Below are positions 46,651 through 56,093 of a stretch of DNA of 64,000 nucleotides, piece after piece. How positions within the stretch are numbered: the first letter of the stretch is position 1; each line of letters opens with the position of its first letter. Location: the NCBI RefSeq assembly GCF_000176155.1, contig NZ_ACZO01000008.1, forward strand, positions 124,001 to 188,000, read 5' to 3'. The DNA is from Vibrio metschnikovii CIP 69.14. Lineage in GTDB: Bacteria > Pseudomonadota > Gammaproteobacteria > Enterobacterales > Vibrionaceae. A program made the position numbers and the translations under genes. The notes under the pieces were generated by a model. It was not told the origin of the DNA. It made no database searches and saw nothing but the letters and a program-made list of their open reading frames with translations.

Positions 46651-46831
46651 ATAACATTCCTTTTGAGTTAAGACGTGTCGCTCTCCTTCCTATTTGGATT
46701 AGCAAAGTAAGAAGGTTCTTGTTATGAGAAAGTAAATCGGGGTGGTGAAGCGAAATTTCAATAGCGACTTAAGTATTATGACTTAAAATCACCACAAGAT
46801 TGACGATCTTAAGCTAACTTTCACCCCACTG

Positions 46832-46960
46832 TCCCAAACGACTTGGAGTTACAAGTAAGCGGCCAGTGAATCAATCCCCCATGAGCATAGACAAACGATA
46901 TGACTGAGGTGAATGAACGTCGCCAACACCGCAGCAGCTTTAAGTACGAAGGAGATATCA
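46832..46960. repeat. ERIC-like repeat between prlC and rlmJ
   Basis: A near full-length (about 129 bases) ERIC element. CCAAACGACTTGGAGTTACA, CCCCATGAGCATAGACAAACG, ATGACTGAGGTGAATGAACG and AGTACGAAGGAGATAT appear in the order found in Vibrio ERICs. It occupies most of the prlC-rlmJ gap, which otherwise shows no gene. Confidence 0.82.
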
Positions 46961-47083
46961 TCAACTCACCTCGCTCAGACTGACGTATCACCAATCTGCA
47001 CCTGAAACGCTTTTGAGTATATAATCAGGCGATATTATTTGATTCACTAGCCACACTCGCTCAGGGTGTTTTGAGAGCTCATT

Positions 47084-47923
47084 TTGCTAAGTTATCGTCA
47101 CAGTTTTCATGCTGGCAACCACGCTGATGTATTAAAGCATATCGTACAAAGTCTTATTCTCAATGCGTTACAGCAAAAAGAGACGCCATTTGTTTATCAC
47201 GATACTCATTCTGGCGTTGGGCGCTACGATTTAACCCACGAGTGGTCAGAAAAAACCGGAGAATACAAACAAGGGATTGGCCGATTATGGCAGCAGACAG
47301 ACACTCCCGCGGCAATAGACAGTTATCTGGATGCGGTTAAAGCACTCAACCAAGGCGAGGAGCTACGCTATTACCCAGGTTCACCACGCATCGCTCGCGC
47401 TCACCTTCGTGCCCAAGACCGCATGGTACTCAGCGAACTGCATCCCAGTGATTACCCATTACTGGAGCAAGAATTTGCTCGTGATCGCCAAGTGGCGATT
47501 TACAAACAAGACGGCTTTGCACGCTTAAAAGCCAGCTTACCGCCAAAAGAACGCCGCGGTTTGGTGCTGATTGATCCGCCTTATGAGCTGGCCAAAGAGT
47601 ATCGCGATGTAGTGCAAGCCATCGCGCAAAGCCATAAACGTTGGTCAACGGGCATTTATGCGATTTGGTATCCCGTGGTTAACCGCTGCGATATTGAGGA
47701 TATGTTAGATGGGCTAGCTAACCTTGGCATTCGTAAAATATTACAAATTGAGCTTGGCGTAGCACCCGATACCAACCAACGCGGTATGACCGCGTCAGGG
47801 ATGATTGTAATTAACCCGCCGTGGAAACTGGAGAGTGAAATGCAAACCATTCTGCCGTTTCTCAAGCAAGCCATCGCTCCGGCAACGGGTCATTTTAAAG
47901 TCGAATGGGTTGTTCCAGAATAA
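47084..47923 (+). CDS. rlmJ: 23S rRNA (adenine(2030)-N6)-methyltransferase
   Basis: A 279-residue SAM-dependent methyltransferase that modifies A2030 of 23S rRNA. The start is TTG, since MLSYRHSFHAGNHADVLKH is the invariant beginning of RlmJ and no ATG lies in frame before it. The catalytic motif IV is DPPYE (about residues 164-168), and RGMTASGMIVINPPWKLE closes the fold. The ribosome-binding site is weak, which together with TTG implies low expression. It is divergent from prlC and followed by gorA after 50 bases. Confidence 0.95.
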   Translation: MLSYRHSFHAGNHADVLKHIVQSLILNALQQKETPFVYHDTHSGVGRYDLTHEWSEKTGEYKQGIGRLWQQTDTPAAIDSYLDAVKALNQGEELRYYPGSPRIARAHLRAQDRMVLSELHPSDYPLLEQEFARDRQVAIYKQDGFARLKASLPPKERRGLVLIDPPYELAKEYRDVVQAIAQSHKRWSTGIYAIWYPVVNRCDIEDMLDGLANLGIRKILQIELGVAPDTNQRGMTASGMIVINPPWKLESEMQTILPFLKQAIAPATGHFKVEWVVPE

Positions 47924-47973
47924 ACTGACCCAATCTACTTAATAAAGCACTGAAAAGAATAACGGAGAAAGGA

Positions 47974-49329
47974 ATGACAACACATTTTGATTATATCTGT
48001 ATTGGCGGCGGCAGCGGTGGCATCGCCTCGGCGAACCGTGCGGCAATGTATGGCGCAAAAGTCGCGTTGATTGAAGCAAAAGATCTCGGTGGCACTTGTG
48101 TGAATGTCGGTTGTGTGCCGAAAAAAGTCATGTGGCATGGCGCTCAAATTGCCGAAGCAATGCAGCTTTACGCGAAAGACTACGGCTTTGATGTCAAGGT
48201 TAATGGTCTAGATTGGTCAAAACTGATTGAAAGCCGCCAAGCCTATATTGGTCGTATTCATCAATCTTACGATCGCGTGCTCGGTAATAACAAAGTGCAT
48301 GTTATTCGTGGTTTTGCCCGTTTTATTGATGCCAAAACCATCGAAGTCGAAGGTCAGCAATATACTGCCGATCATATTTTGATTGCCGTGGGTGGCCGAC
48401 CAACCATTCCAAACATTCCTGGCGCAGAATACGGTATTGATTCCAACGGTTTCTTTGAGTTAACCGAGCAACCGAAACGCGTAGCCGTGGTCGGCGCTGG
48501 TTATATTGCGGTTGAGATAGCTGGGGTACTGCATGCCCTTGGCACAGAGACCCACTTGTTTGTACGCAAAGAATCGCCACTGCGCAGCTTTGATCCGATG
48601 ATCATCGATACTTTAACCGAAGTAATGAAAACGGAAGGGCCAACGCTGCACACCCATAGCGTGCCAAAACAAGTAATTAAAGAGGCCGATGGCAGCCTGA
48701 CACTGCATCTTGAAAATGGCCAAAGCTGCAATGTCGATACCCTTATCTGGGCGATTGGCCGTCATCCCGCGACTGATGCGATTAATCTTGCTGCCACTGG
48801 CGTAGCGACTAATGAGCAAGGCTACATTAAAGTCGATCAATACCAAAATACCAATGTTGAAGGCATTTACTGTGTCGGCGATATTATGGAAGGTGGTATT
48901 GAGTTGACCCCCGTGGCCGTCAAAGCGGGTCGTCAGTTGTCTGAGCGTTTGTTCAACAACAAACCTGAAGCGAAAATGGATTATGACTTAGTGCCTACCG
49001 TGGTCTTTAGTCACCCACCGATTGGCACCATTGGCTTAACCGAACCTGATGCGATCGCTAAGTATGGCGCCGATCAGGTCAAAGTCTATACATCGAGCTT
49101 TACTGCTATGTATACCGCAGTCACCTCTCATCGCCAGCCATGCAAAATGAAATTAGTCTGCGCAGGGCCAGAAGAAACCGTGGTCGGTTTACATGGTATT
49201 GGCTTTACGGTGGATGAAATGATTCAAGGTTTTGCGGTTGCAATGAAGATGGGCGCGACGAAAGCTGACTTTGATTCGGTGGTGGCTATTCACCCAACGG
49301 GCAGTGAAGAATTTGTTACCATGCGGTAA
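47974..49329 (+). CDS. gorA: Glutathione-disulfide reductase
   Basis: A 451-residue flavoprotein that reduces glutathione disulfide with NADPH. The redox-active disulfide is Cys42/Cys47 in [14 protein letters not shown], the FAD-binding GGGSGG is at residues 11-16, the NADPH-binding [12 protein letters not shown] lies near residue 175, and the catalytic His-Glu pair is in HPTGSEE at the C-terminus. The frame is complete. It may share a transcript with rlmJ and ends in a terminator. Confidence 0.96.
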   Translation: MTTHFDYICIGGGSGGIASANRAAMYGAKVALIEAKDLGGTCVNVGCVPKKVMWHGAQIAEAMQLYAKDYGFDVKVNGLDWSKLIESRQAYIGRIHQSYDRVLGNNKVHVIRGFARFIDAKTIEVEGQQYTADHILIAVGGRPTIPNIPGAEYGIDSNGFFELTEQPKRVAVVGAGYIAVEIAGVLHALGTETHLFVRKESPLRSFDPMIIDTLTEVMKTEGPTLHTHSVPKQVIKEADGSLTLHLENGQSCNVDTLIWAIGRHPATDAINLAATGVATNEQGYIKVDQYQNTNVEGIYCVGDIMEGGIELTPVAVKAGRQLSERLFNNKPEAKMDYDLVPTVVFSHPPIGTIGLTEPDAIAKYGADQVKVYTSSFTAMYTAVTSHRQPCKMKLVCAGPEETVVGLHGIGFTVDEMIQGFAVAMKMGATKADFDSVVAIHPTGSEEFVTMR

Positions 49330-49346
49330 CGTCTTCCCCTAATAAA

Positions 49347-49382
49347 ACTGCGAGCTCACGTTTTGGCTCGCAGTGTTTGTTT
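49347..49382 (+). terminator. Rho-independent terminator after gorA
   Basis: ACTGCGAGC pairs with GCTCGCAGT across a 10-base loop, followed by GTTTGTTT. The convergent gene ends at 49403. Confidence 0.85.
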
Positions 49383-49402
49383 ATACACTTGTCTTAACGT
49401 AA

Positions 49403-50167
49403 TCACTCTTGTTGAATCGGCGCTTCTAAACCATAAGACTCAAATATCCGGGTGATTTCCCCTGAGCGGCGCATTTCAGTCAACGCTGCCTCTAATTGAT
49501 TAATGTATTGGTAGTTTGCTGAGCGTTTAGGCACACTAAAAAAGCGTCCATTAAGCGAAACATCCGTATAACTGATTTTTCTCAGTTCGGGATCATTTTC
49601 AAATACGTCCAGCCCATGCTGCTCCGAAGTGATAGCCAAATCAAATCGACCCGCCTTGAGCATATTAATAATTTGATCGCCGCTAGTGACAAAAATGGTC
49701 CGTAACTGATCGGTATTTTGATTAAATTGCGAACTATAAAAACTGCCATTTAATGCACCAACCACATACCCTTTACTGACGATTTCATCAAAACCTTTAG
49801 CATCGATATCAGCGTTTTTACGAGTGAAGTAAAAGACCTCTCTTTGACCATAACCCATGAGTAGAGGATGTAAATAGACCTCACGCTCCTCATCCATCGA
49901 GTGTAAGGGGATTAAGTCAACACCGCCTTGCGGCGCAACGCCAATGGTTCTCGCCCAAGGCACTTGCGTCCACTGAACTTGATGGCCTAATTTACTGATG
50001 ACTTGGGTGATCACATCGCCACCCGGCCCTTTACACTGACCATTTTCAAAATAAAGATAGGGGATTCGGTCTCGACAATGGCCTTGCCACGTCACATTGG
50101 CCCACAGTGGTGCAGCAAGAAATAAACTTAACCCGCTGACGATAAAGAACTTAATACTTTTACTCAT
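49403..50167 (-). CDS. Periplasmic solute-binding protein, family 3 (SBP_bac_3)
   Basis: A 254-residue exported protein started at ATG 50167, which has GGAGG upstream and a clear signal peptide (MSKSIKFFIVSGLSLFLAAPLWA). The mature part shows the two-lobe binding-protein pattern (YLYFENGQCKGPGGDVITQVISKLG; AGRFDLAITSEQHGLDVF). No permease or ATPase gene is adjacent, so it may be an orphan sensor or binding protein instead of a transport component. The ligand is unknown; the family binds polar amino acids and similar compounds. Confidence 0.82.
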   Translation of the reverse strand: MSKSIKFFIVSGLSLFLAAPLWANVTWQGHCRDRIPYLYFENGQCKGPGGDVITQVISKLGHQVQWTQVPWARTIGVAPQGGVDLIPLHSMDEEREVYLHPLLMGYGQREVFYFTRKNADIDAKGFDEIVSKGYVVGALNGSFYSSQFNQNTDQLRTIFVTSGDQIINMLKAGRFDLAITSEQHGLDVFENDPELRKISYTDVSLNGRFFSVPKRSANYQYINQLEAALTEMRRSGEITRIFESYGLEAPIQQE

Positions 50168-50372
50168 GCTAACGCCTCCAGTTAGTAATAGCGTATGCTC
50201 CATAACAGAGCGGCTATCAATGAGCAAAGTATAGACAGTGATTACGGCTATTGCTGAATGGAATGACGCCGATAAGACCTATCTTCATTAAGTCACTGCA
50301 ATATGATGTATTTCTTTATGTAACTAAGTTGGTTAAACTAATTCAAATTCATAATAATAAAAACCAAACTTC

Positions 50373-51710
50373 GTGCCCGACCCAGCCTCCATTACTCAGT
50401 GCTTTTATGATTACCTTGATCTATCAGAATCGGATCAAAATCAGTGGCTTGAATCATTACAACGGCAGAATTCCGCTCTCTATCAACAATTGGTGACTTT
50501 GTTGGCTTCAAAAACAACGTCGACCTTTTCTTTGAGCCAACTATTAACGGATCATGCCCAGACTTGGTCTAGCTCAAGACAAGACTATTCCAATTTGCGC
50601 ATCGATAAATATCAGTTAACCGAGGAGATTGGTCGAGGTGGCGTGGGCGTTGTCTATGCCGCCCATCGAGCGGATGATTCTTTCGAACAACAGTTGGCGG
50701 TTAAATTTATTCAACCGACCATGAACCAAGTATTGGGTTCTCGAATATTATTTAACGAGGCGCAGTTACTGGCTAAACTTAATCATCCTGCTATCGCCAA
50801 GGTATTTGATGGCGGCATTTATAATGATCAGGTTTATATGGTTATGGAGCGCATTGATGGCCTAGCGTTCAACACTCACCTCCAACATTATCAGCTCAAC
50901 CTGCGCCAGCGATTACAATTATTCAGTCAGTTATGTCGTGCCATTGAACATGCGCATGATCACCAGATCCTGCATGCCGATCTTAAACCCGAAAATATTC
51001 TCGTCACCGAACAGCATCAATTAAAGCTAATTGATTTTAATCTCACGCAAAAATTGCGTGAGGGACATGGTGATAAGCCACAATTTGAATTTAAAGCTTA
51101 CAGTGCCGACTATGCCAGCCCTGAACAAAAACGGGGAGATTATTTAACTCAACAAAGTGACGTTTATTCATTAGGCAAAGTGCTGGCGAGCATAATCCCT
51201 GTGGCTTCACTGACTCCAACTTTAACCCTGATCATAAACCAAGCGACAGCAGATCATACTACCGAAAGATATCAAACTGTTGGCGAGCTGCGACAAGATA
51301 TTGATGCGCTGCTTGCACATCGTCCGATAAAAAAACAGTCTGATCAACCGTGGCACGTACTAAGTTGTTTTATTCGACGTCGTCCCATGCTTAGTGCACT
51401 CAGTTTACTTCTCGTTTGCTTGGTGATGATGTTCTCTTATACGCTGATCGAAAAAAACCGACAATTACAGCAAGAACAACAAATCACAGAAAAGATATTA
51501 TTGCAATTAACCACCCTGATGCATCACGCACAGTACGCACAAGGAGAGTCACTCACTCTCGAAGGAATGCTCGATATGACTCGGCGATCACTACTGTCCA
51601 GCCAAGAGATACCACAACATATTAAACAAAAACTACTGGCAGCCTTAGTGGCTCCGAACGTACCTAAACAAAAACTCATACTCAATTGCTCTGATAACCC
51701 ATGTCAATGA
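50373..51710 (+). CDS. Transmembrane Hanks-type Ser/Thr kinase (PknT-like)
   Basis: A 445-residue kinase. The domain spans about residues 80-315: Gly-rich loop GRGGVGVVY, Lys111 in LAVKF, catalytic loop HADLKPEN (201-208) with Asp203, and the metal Asp221 in DFN. The HRD arginine is Ala202 (a non-RD kinase), and DFG reads DFN. One membrane span (about 339-358) puts the last 85 residues in the periplasm. Start is GTG with no clear ribosome-binding site. It overlaps the next gene by 10 bases and heads a four-gene operon with an ECF sigma factor. It resembles PknT of V. parahaemolyticus, which activates EcfP by threonine phosphorylation. Confidence 0.85.
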   Translation: MPDPASITQCFYDYLDLSESDQNQWLESLQRQNSALYQQLVTLLASKTTSTFSLSQLLTDHAQTWSSSRQDYSNLRIDKYQLTEEIGRGGVGVVYAAHRADDSFEQQLAVKFIQPTMNQVLGSRILFNEAQLLAKLNHPAIAKVFDGGIYNDQVYMVMERIDGLAFNTHLQHYQLNLRQRLQLFSQLCRAIEHAHDHQILHADLKPENILVTEQHQLKLIDFNLTQKLREGHGDKPQFEFKAYSADYASPEQKRGDYLTQQSDVYSLGKVLASIIPVASLTPTLTLIINQATADHTTERYQTVGELRQDIDALLAHRPIKKQSDQPWHVLSCFIRRRPMLSALSLLLVCLVMMFSYTLIEKNRQLQQEQQITEKILLQLTTLMHHAQYAQGESLTLEGMLDMTRRSLLSSQEIPQHIKQKLLAALVAPNVPKQKLILNCSDNPCQ

Positions 51711-52759
51711 ACATCACTATCCTCTGCCCACGGCTTAAATTTACTCGATTTTTGGTCGGCTTATTGTGCTTGTTAAGCCTCTCTTGCTTAGCTAGTGGTA
51801 CTCAAAATGACGCAGCCACCGCTCAAGATTTAGTAAAAGTAATTTTTCATCCTCAAGGTCAGCGATTAATCAATACCATGATTCAAAAACGCGACTGGCA
51901 TGGCAGAGTATGTTTGCATGATCTGGATCGTCAATTTCACCCAGACTACCAACCTCCCATTGGCCGTATTATCTTTTCGATTGACAACGATGGCGTCACT
52001 GAATACCCCTCGCCCGGCGACTATTTTCAAAATTGTCATCTCGATATCAAGGGGGCTATTACCTCGCAATCAACCGAGCCTTTGCAACCTTTTGTTGATC
52101 GCCAAGGGCTACTTGGCTGTGCCCTTACCGGTTGCACTAACAATGATTTAAGTGGCTTTTATGTCGAAGATCACGACGATGAAGGCGACTGGAAATATCG
52201 TACTATTGCGCTAAGTTTTCACCCTGAGAGCCAGTTATTGATCGAAAAAGTACAAGGCTTAGGCCCAAACCAGCATATTAGCCATCATAATTTAGGACAA
52301 ACTTTAGCCTTTACTTACCCACAACAGAAAGGTGACCAAATCAATCTATCGGGTATTTGGCGACAAACCTTCTATCAAAAAAATGGTATCGAATATCGTT
52401 GTCTGCTTATCTCACCGAATGCGATTAAGCTCGGCCCACAGCATCAACCAAACTGCCCAGCGCAAATCAACAACTATCGCGAAGATATCTCCGCTCAGTT
52501 TCCTGCCATGTGGTGGCGTAATAATCCAGAGCCTTATGCACAGCTTGCCCAGCTCAACACCAGCGTCACTTGGTATGATGCGGAACAAGGTAGACAGATT
52601 GTCAGTTGGGAGTATCTGCCTGCTGGAGAGCGCTGGGATCAAGGAATTTTGTATCGCTTACAACAGCAAAAAATTCGTGCCCAAGATGGCAGTGAAACCT
52701 TACAACTACTTTACGCCAGCGAGTTCACCAAACAACACCATGAGATAAAAACTAAATGA
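51701..52759 (+). CDS. Secreted protein of unknown function in the kinase/ECF operon
   Basis: A 352-residue protein not recognised from any family. The N-terminus has a basic start and a hydrophobic stretch (FLVGLLCLLSLSCLASG, about residues 17-33), a Sec signal without a good lipobox. The mature part is rich in Cys pairs and aromatic residues (GCALTGCTNNDLSGFYVEDHDDEGDWKY; FPAMWWRN). It lies between the kinase and sigma-factor genes and overlaps both (10 and 4 bases), so it is made with them. A role as the periplasmic partner or ligand sensor for the kinase tail is an inference. Confidence 0.75.
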   Translation: MSMNITILCPRLKFTRFLVGLLCLLSLSCLASGTQNDAATAQDLVKVIFHPQGQRLINTMIQKRDWHGRVCLHDLDRQFHPDYQPPIGRIIFSIDNDGVTEYPSPGDYFQNCHLDIKGAITSQSTEPLQPFVDRQGLLGCALTGCTNNDLSGFYVEDHDDEGDWKYRTIALSFHPESQLLIEKVQGLGPNQHISHHNLGQTLAFTYPQQKGDQINLSGIWRQTFYQKNGIEYRCLLISPNAIKLGPQHQPNCPAQINNYREDISAQFPAMWWRNNPEPYAQLAQLNTSVTWYDAEQGRQIVSWEYLPAGERWDQGILYRLQQQKIRAQDGSETLQLLYASEFTKQHHEIKTK

Positions 52760-53319
52760 GTCACTTTACCCAGATCTTACACCAGTGGCAGCAAGGGGAT
52801 AAAGAGGCCGAAGCGCAGTTATATCAGTTGGCTTATCAACAACTGCGCCGTTTAGCCGAACAAGAACGGCGTAAAAACATCGCTAAATATGGTCACGATA
52901 ACCCGGTATTAAGTGAGGAGTTATACAATACCACCGTACTGGTTCATGAAGCCTACATCAAATTAGCGCAAGCCGATTTACAACAGATTCGCCATCAACG
53001 TGAATTTTTACTGCTCGCCGCTAAAGTCATGGGGCAAATATTGATTGATCATGCCAGAACAGTGCAAGCTCAGAAGCGCCAAGCCACAGTATCGCTCCCT
53101 ACCCCAGCAGAAGCGAATGTTGAACAGCTGATTTTGCTCGATCAAACCTTAGATAGCTTTACGGTTCGCTACCCAAGGCAATCCAACGCGTTAAAGTTAA
53201 AATATTTTCTTGGCTTAAAAATCAACGAAATAAGTCAACTGTTAGAGTGCAGCACCAGCTTAATCGAAAAAGATCTTAAATTTGCTCAATCGTGGCTACA
53301 ACTGCGGATGCATCAATAA
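52756..53319 (+). CDS. ECF sigma factor (EcfP-like, kinase-linked)
   Basis: A 187-residue sigma factor of the Sigma70_ECF (PF07638) type. Region 2 covers about residues 10-95, with NTTVLVHEAYIKLAQ at 58-72, and region 4 covers about 125-187 (LKLKYFLGLKINEISQLLECSTSLIEKDLKFAQ). No anti-sigma gene is beside it; a Hanks kinase is. In V. parahaemolyticus, EcfP of the same sort needs phosphorylation of a region-2 threonine by PknT; Thr59 and Thr60 are the matching candidates here. ATG overlaps the previous stop (ATGA), and its TAA overlaps the next ATG (TAATG). Confidence 0.88.
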   Translation: MSHFTQILHQWQQGDKEAEAQLYQLAYQQLRRLAEQERRKNIAKYGHDNPVLSEELYNTTVLVHEAYIKLAQADLQQIRHQREFLLLAAKVMGQILIDHARTVQAQKRQATVSLPTPAEANVEQLILLDQTLDSFTVRYPRQSNALKLKYFLGLKINEISQLLECSTSLIEKDLKFAQSWLQLRMHQ

Positions 53320-54869
53320 TGAGATACCTAGTTGGATTGATTGGCCTTGGTTGCTTAACTCTTATCTACTGGCAATGGTCAAGTCAACCATCCGCTGCCG
53401 AATCTACCACACTTGTCAGTCAAAAAATTGAACCATCAACAATGGCCGTAACGCTGGGTTTATCACCGCGCTCACGCCAAGAAGAGATCATTGAACTTCA
53501 ACTAAGCCATGAGCTCAACATGGTGATTAATCTGGATCCTAAGCAACCAGTCTTGGAGGCAACGCCATCAGAGAGCGTTACGCAGCCAGTTAACGATGAG
53601 AATCTGACGATTGAAGAATTTCATTCACTAACAGCTCGCCAGAGAAGAGATATTACCAAGACGGCCCCAGACACGACCAAAAATCGCCCTCCTCATATTA
53701 ATCAAGCCTACTATGAGCAACTACAACAGCAGATTTCTGGTTGGGTATTACAACACGGCAGCACGATCCATTATTCCGTTGCCATTGAACCTTTATTTAT
53801 TGATCCAGATGGCGATTTACTCAGCTATCGGGTTGAACTTAATAGTCGCGCACTACAAGTACGTAGTTTAACACCCTTAACCCTGACAGGTATCGCTGAC
53901 AGTCAAGAAAGCGAGCTAAGGCTCAGTATCTCAGCTAATGATAATCAACATGGATTAGAGTCTGAAAATTGGGTGACGGCACATTTTTCGTTGCCTGCAA
54001 TTAAACCACAGCTACCGCTAAGCGATATGTTAATCGATCAACCCTTATATCGAATTAATACCACTAGAACCCTTGGCAGCCAGCGTTACCCGTTTCATGT
54101 TTTACAGTGTGAGTTATTCGAACTCAAAGAAGGTAACGTCTGGTACGCGGCAGCTAACCATCGACGACGCTGCCCGCAGCTAGATGAGATGAGAATCGTG
54201 GCCACCTATCAGCAGCAAGATGAACAAATTCACTTACACTTTCCAGCCGGAAAAACCGCCAGTTGGCAGCTGCGTCATCATTATCCCTCTCATTTTTATT
54301 CCGATTTGATGATTTATCACATTACCAGTAACGAAAATGGCCAAGAGATGGCGTTCAGTTTATTTGATCAACGAGTTGGCGCAGAATCACGCTTGAACGT
54401 AGATACCGGTGAATATCAGTATCAAGGCTTAAATTTCGATTATCTGATGCTCAATGCCCAGCAAGAGTTTTATCCCATCGGCCTATTTAACTATATTTTT
54501 GACGTACGCCACATCCAACCAAATTACTACCAACCTGCAGATTCAGATCTGAATGTTTTCCATCCAACTCATAGTCTGTTTTGTCGAGATATCGAGCCTT
54601 ATTGGGCCTATTCGAGCTTAATTGGTTCTAGCCACTATCAAATCCCCTTAATTAGTGAAAGTGGTGATCGCGCTGGCAACTATCCCCCTTTATGTGGTGA
54701 ATATGCACGAACCAAAACCCGTATCGCCGTCTATTTAGACCATGAGTTTTTAGCTCAAGATGTGCCGGTTGCGGGTGAAATTTATACCTATTTACTTTAT
54801 CCGCGTCCTGAATATGCGCATTTACTGGAAAGGTTTGCGATTAATCTGATTTACCATTCACCTAAGTAA
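53319..54869 (+). CDS. Membrane-anchored exported protein, operon partner of the ECF factor
   Basis: A 516-residue protein started at the TAATG overlap with the sigma factor gene. A hydrophobic N-terminus (MRYLVGLIGLGCLTLIYW) is a signal or anchor. After a long charged linker, residues about 127-170 have INQAYYEQLQQQ and LFIDPDGDLLSY, a cadherin/dystroglycan-type calcium-binding start that is also in the lipoprotein at 56094-58415. The C-terminal 280 residues (TWRL-type beta-rich sequence with several Cys) match nothing I know. It is probably periplasmic or surface-exposed. It ends 5 bases before a convergent gene. Confidence 0.75.
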   Translation: MRYLVGLIGLGCLTLIYWQWSSQPSAAESTTLVSQKIEPSTMAVTLGLSPRSRQEEIIELQLSHELNMVINLDPKQPVLEATPSESVTQPVNDENLTIEEFHSLTARQRRDITKTAPDTTKNRPPHINQAYYEQLQQQISGWVLQHGSTIHYSVAIEPLFIDPDGDLLSYRVELNSRALQVRSLTPLTLTGIADSQESELRLSISANDNQHGLESENWVTAHFSLPAIKPQLPLSDMLIDQPLYRINTTRTLGSQRYPFHVLQCELFELKEGNVWYAAANHRRRCPQLDEMRIVATYQQQDEQIHLHFPAGKTASWQLRHHYPSHFYSDLMIYHITSNENGQEMAFSLFDQRVGAESRLNVDTGEYQYQGLNFDYLMLNAQQEFYPIGLFNYIFDVRHIQPNYYQPADSDLNVFHPTHSLFCRDIEPYWAYSSLIGSSHYQIPLISESGDRAGNYPPLCGEYARTKTRIAVYLDHEFLAQDVPVAGEIYTYLLYPRPEYAHLLERFAINLIYHSPK

Positions 54870-54874
54870 GTCAC

Positions 54875-55744
54875 CTAAAATCGCCATAATGCCTGTAGAC
54901 CAAGGCTAAATGTCACGGTATCCGCCTCAGGAACTAAAGCGTTGGCGGATCGTGGTTGATATTCACTGCAATGGCCTTGTTCCATTGTCAGACAATGATT
55001 CAACTCAACTCGCTTATTTTGGGAAGCGAAGCGCTTTTCATAGCTAAACAGCATAAAGCCACCCACATTCAGTCCCGGCATAATTTGATAACTCAGTGAG
55101 CCCTCAAGCCCAGTGCGAAAACCAAAGCTATCAAAACTCATATCGGCAAACTGTGAATTGGTGATTCGATTCCATAGCGGTAGGCCGAACATTAGCTTAC
55201 CTTTCCACTGCCACCCGTCAGCACCACTGAGATAACCAGAGTCATAGCCAAGCCCAGTATCAAGATAAACTTGGGTCATGGTTTCCTTCCAAGTACCCAC
55301 ATTTTGTAAATGGCCTTGTCCTAAATAAGTGTTGGCGGCATAACGTGTGTAAGTCTGATAGGTAAATGAAGGTCCAGCCACTATCCGCCAATGATCTTGC
55401 CATTTATAGTGCAGTTGTACATGAGTTGCGGTTTTTAAATATTCGGTCTGATTATCTTGCAAGCGCTGACCTTGCCACTGCCACTGCTCTTGTGCATTGC
55501 GAGGAGAAAATGTACCCAGTGCATCAATTGAAAAATCCCAATCTGTGTTGATGCGATATAATCCACCACTATTAAGCACTGGATTAAGCATGGTGACTGA
55601 AGATTGAGTCGCGCCATGTTGCTCTTGGTAATGAACATTCTCAACCCCCAATGTGAAATATGAATAACCATATTCTGCTGTATTAGCGGCCAAACAAGAA
55701 AATGAGCAAAATAAACAGCTAGCGATAGTAAGGGGTTGTCTCAT
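54875..55744 (-). CDS. Predicted outer membrane beta-barrel protein
   Basis: A 289-residue protein started at ATG 55744, with GGAGT upstream and a signal peptide (MRQPLTIASCLFCSFSCLA-AN). The mature chain alternates polar and aromatic residues in beta strands (VQLHYKWQDHWRIVAGPSFTYQTYTRY; LGLQALWRF) and ends in Phe, the usual mark of an outer membrane barrel. Function is unknown. It is convergent with the ECF operon and divergent from the lipoprotein gene, so the three may form a surface module. Confidence 0.78.
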   Translation of the reverse strand: MRQPLTIASCLFCSFSCLAANTAEYGYSYFTLGVENVHYQEQHGATQSSVTMLNPVLNSGGLYRINTDWDFSIDALGTFSPRNAQEQWQWQGQRLQDNQTEYLKTATHVQLHYKWQDHWRIVAGPSFTYQTYTRYAANTYLGQGHLQNVGTWKETMTQVYLDTGLGYDSGYLSGADGWQWKGKLMFGLPLWNRITNSQFADMSFDSFGFRTGLEGSLSYQIMPGLNVGGFMLFSYEKRFASQNKRVELNHCLTMEQGHCSEYQPRSANALVPEADTVTFSLGLQALWRF

Positions 55745-55906
55745 GTTCCACTCCTTATGATGAGAGGCGCAGATACTACCCATTTGGCGCTAAATGCCAA
55801 CGCTCGATAAACAAAAAAAATAAAATAAATTTTACGGATTTTTCTCTGATTTCCGTTCCTTGATATTGATATCAAAAGCCAGTACAACCACGCTCATTGA
55901 TATTCA

Positions 55907-56027
55907 TACACCGAAACGACTTGAAGTTATGAATAGTTACTCCCGATCAGCGTAGACAAACTATGTGATTGGGGTAAACGAACATAGCCAATACCACTAA
56001 AGCTTCAAGTAGGAAGGGGATATACCT
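55907..56027. repeat. ERIC-like repeat upstream of the lipoprotein gene
   Basis: About 121 bases in Vibrio ERIC order: CCGAAACGACTTGAAGTTAT, CAGCGTAGACAAACTATGTG, ATTGGGGTAAACGAACATAG and CTTCAAGTAGGAAGGGGATATA. It fills the divergent gap before the lipoprotein gene and would leave about 65 bases for that gene's promoter. Confidence 0.82.
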
Positions 56028-56093
56028 TAACTATCGGCTTAATAGCTAAGGTTTAACTGTGCACTAAATAAGTTTGCAAGGAAATTCAACATA

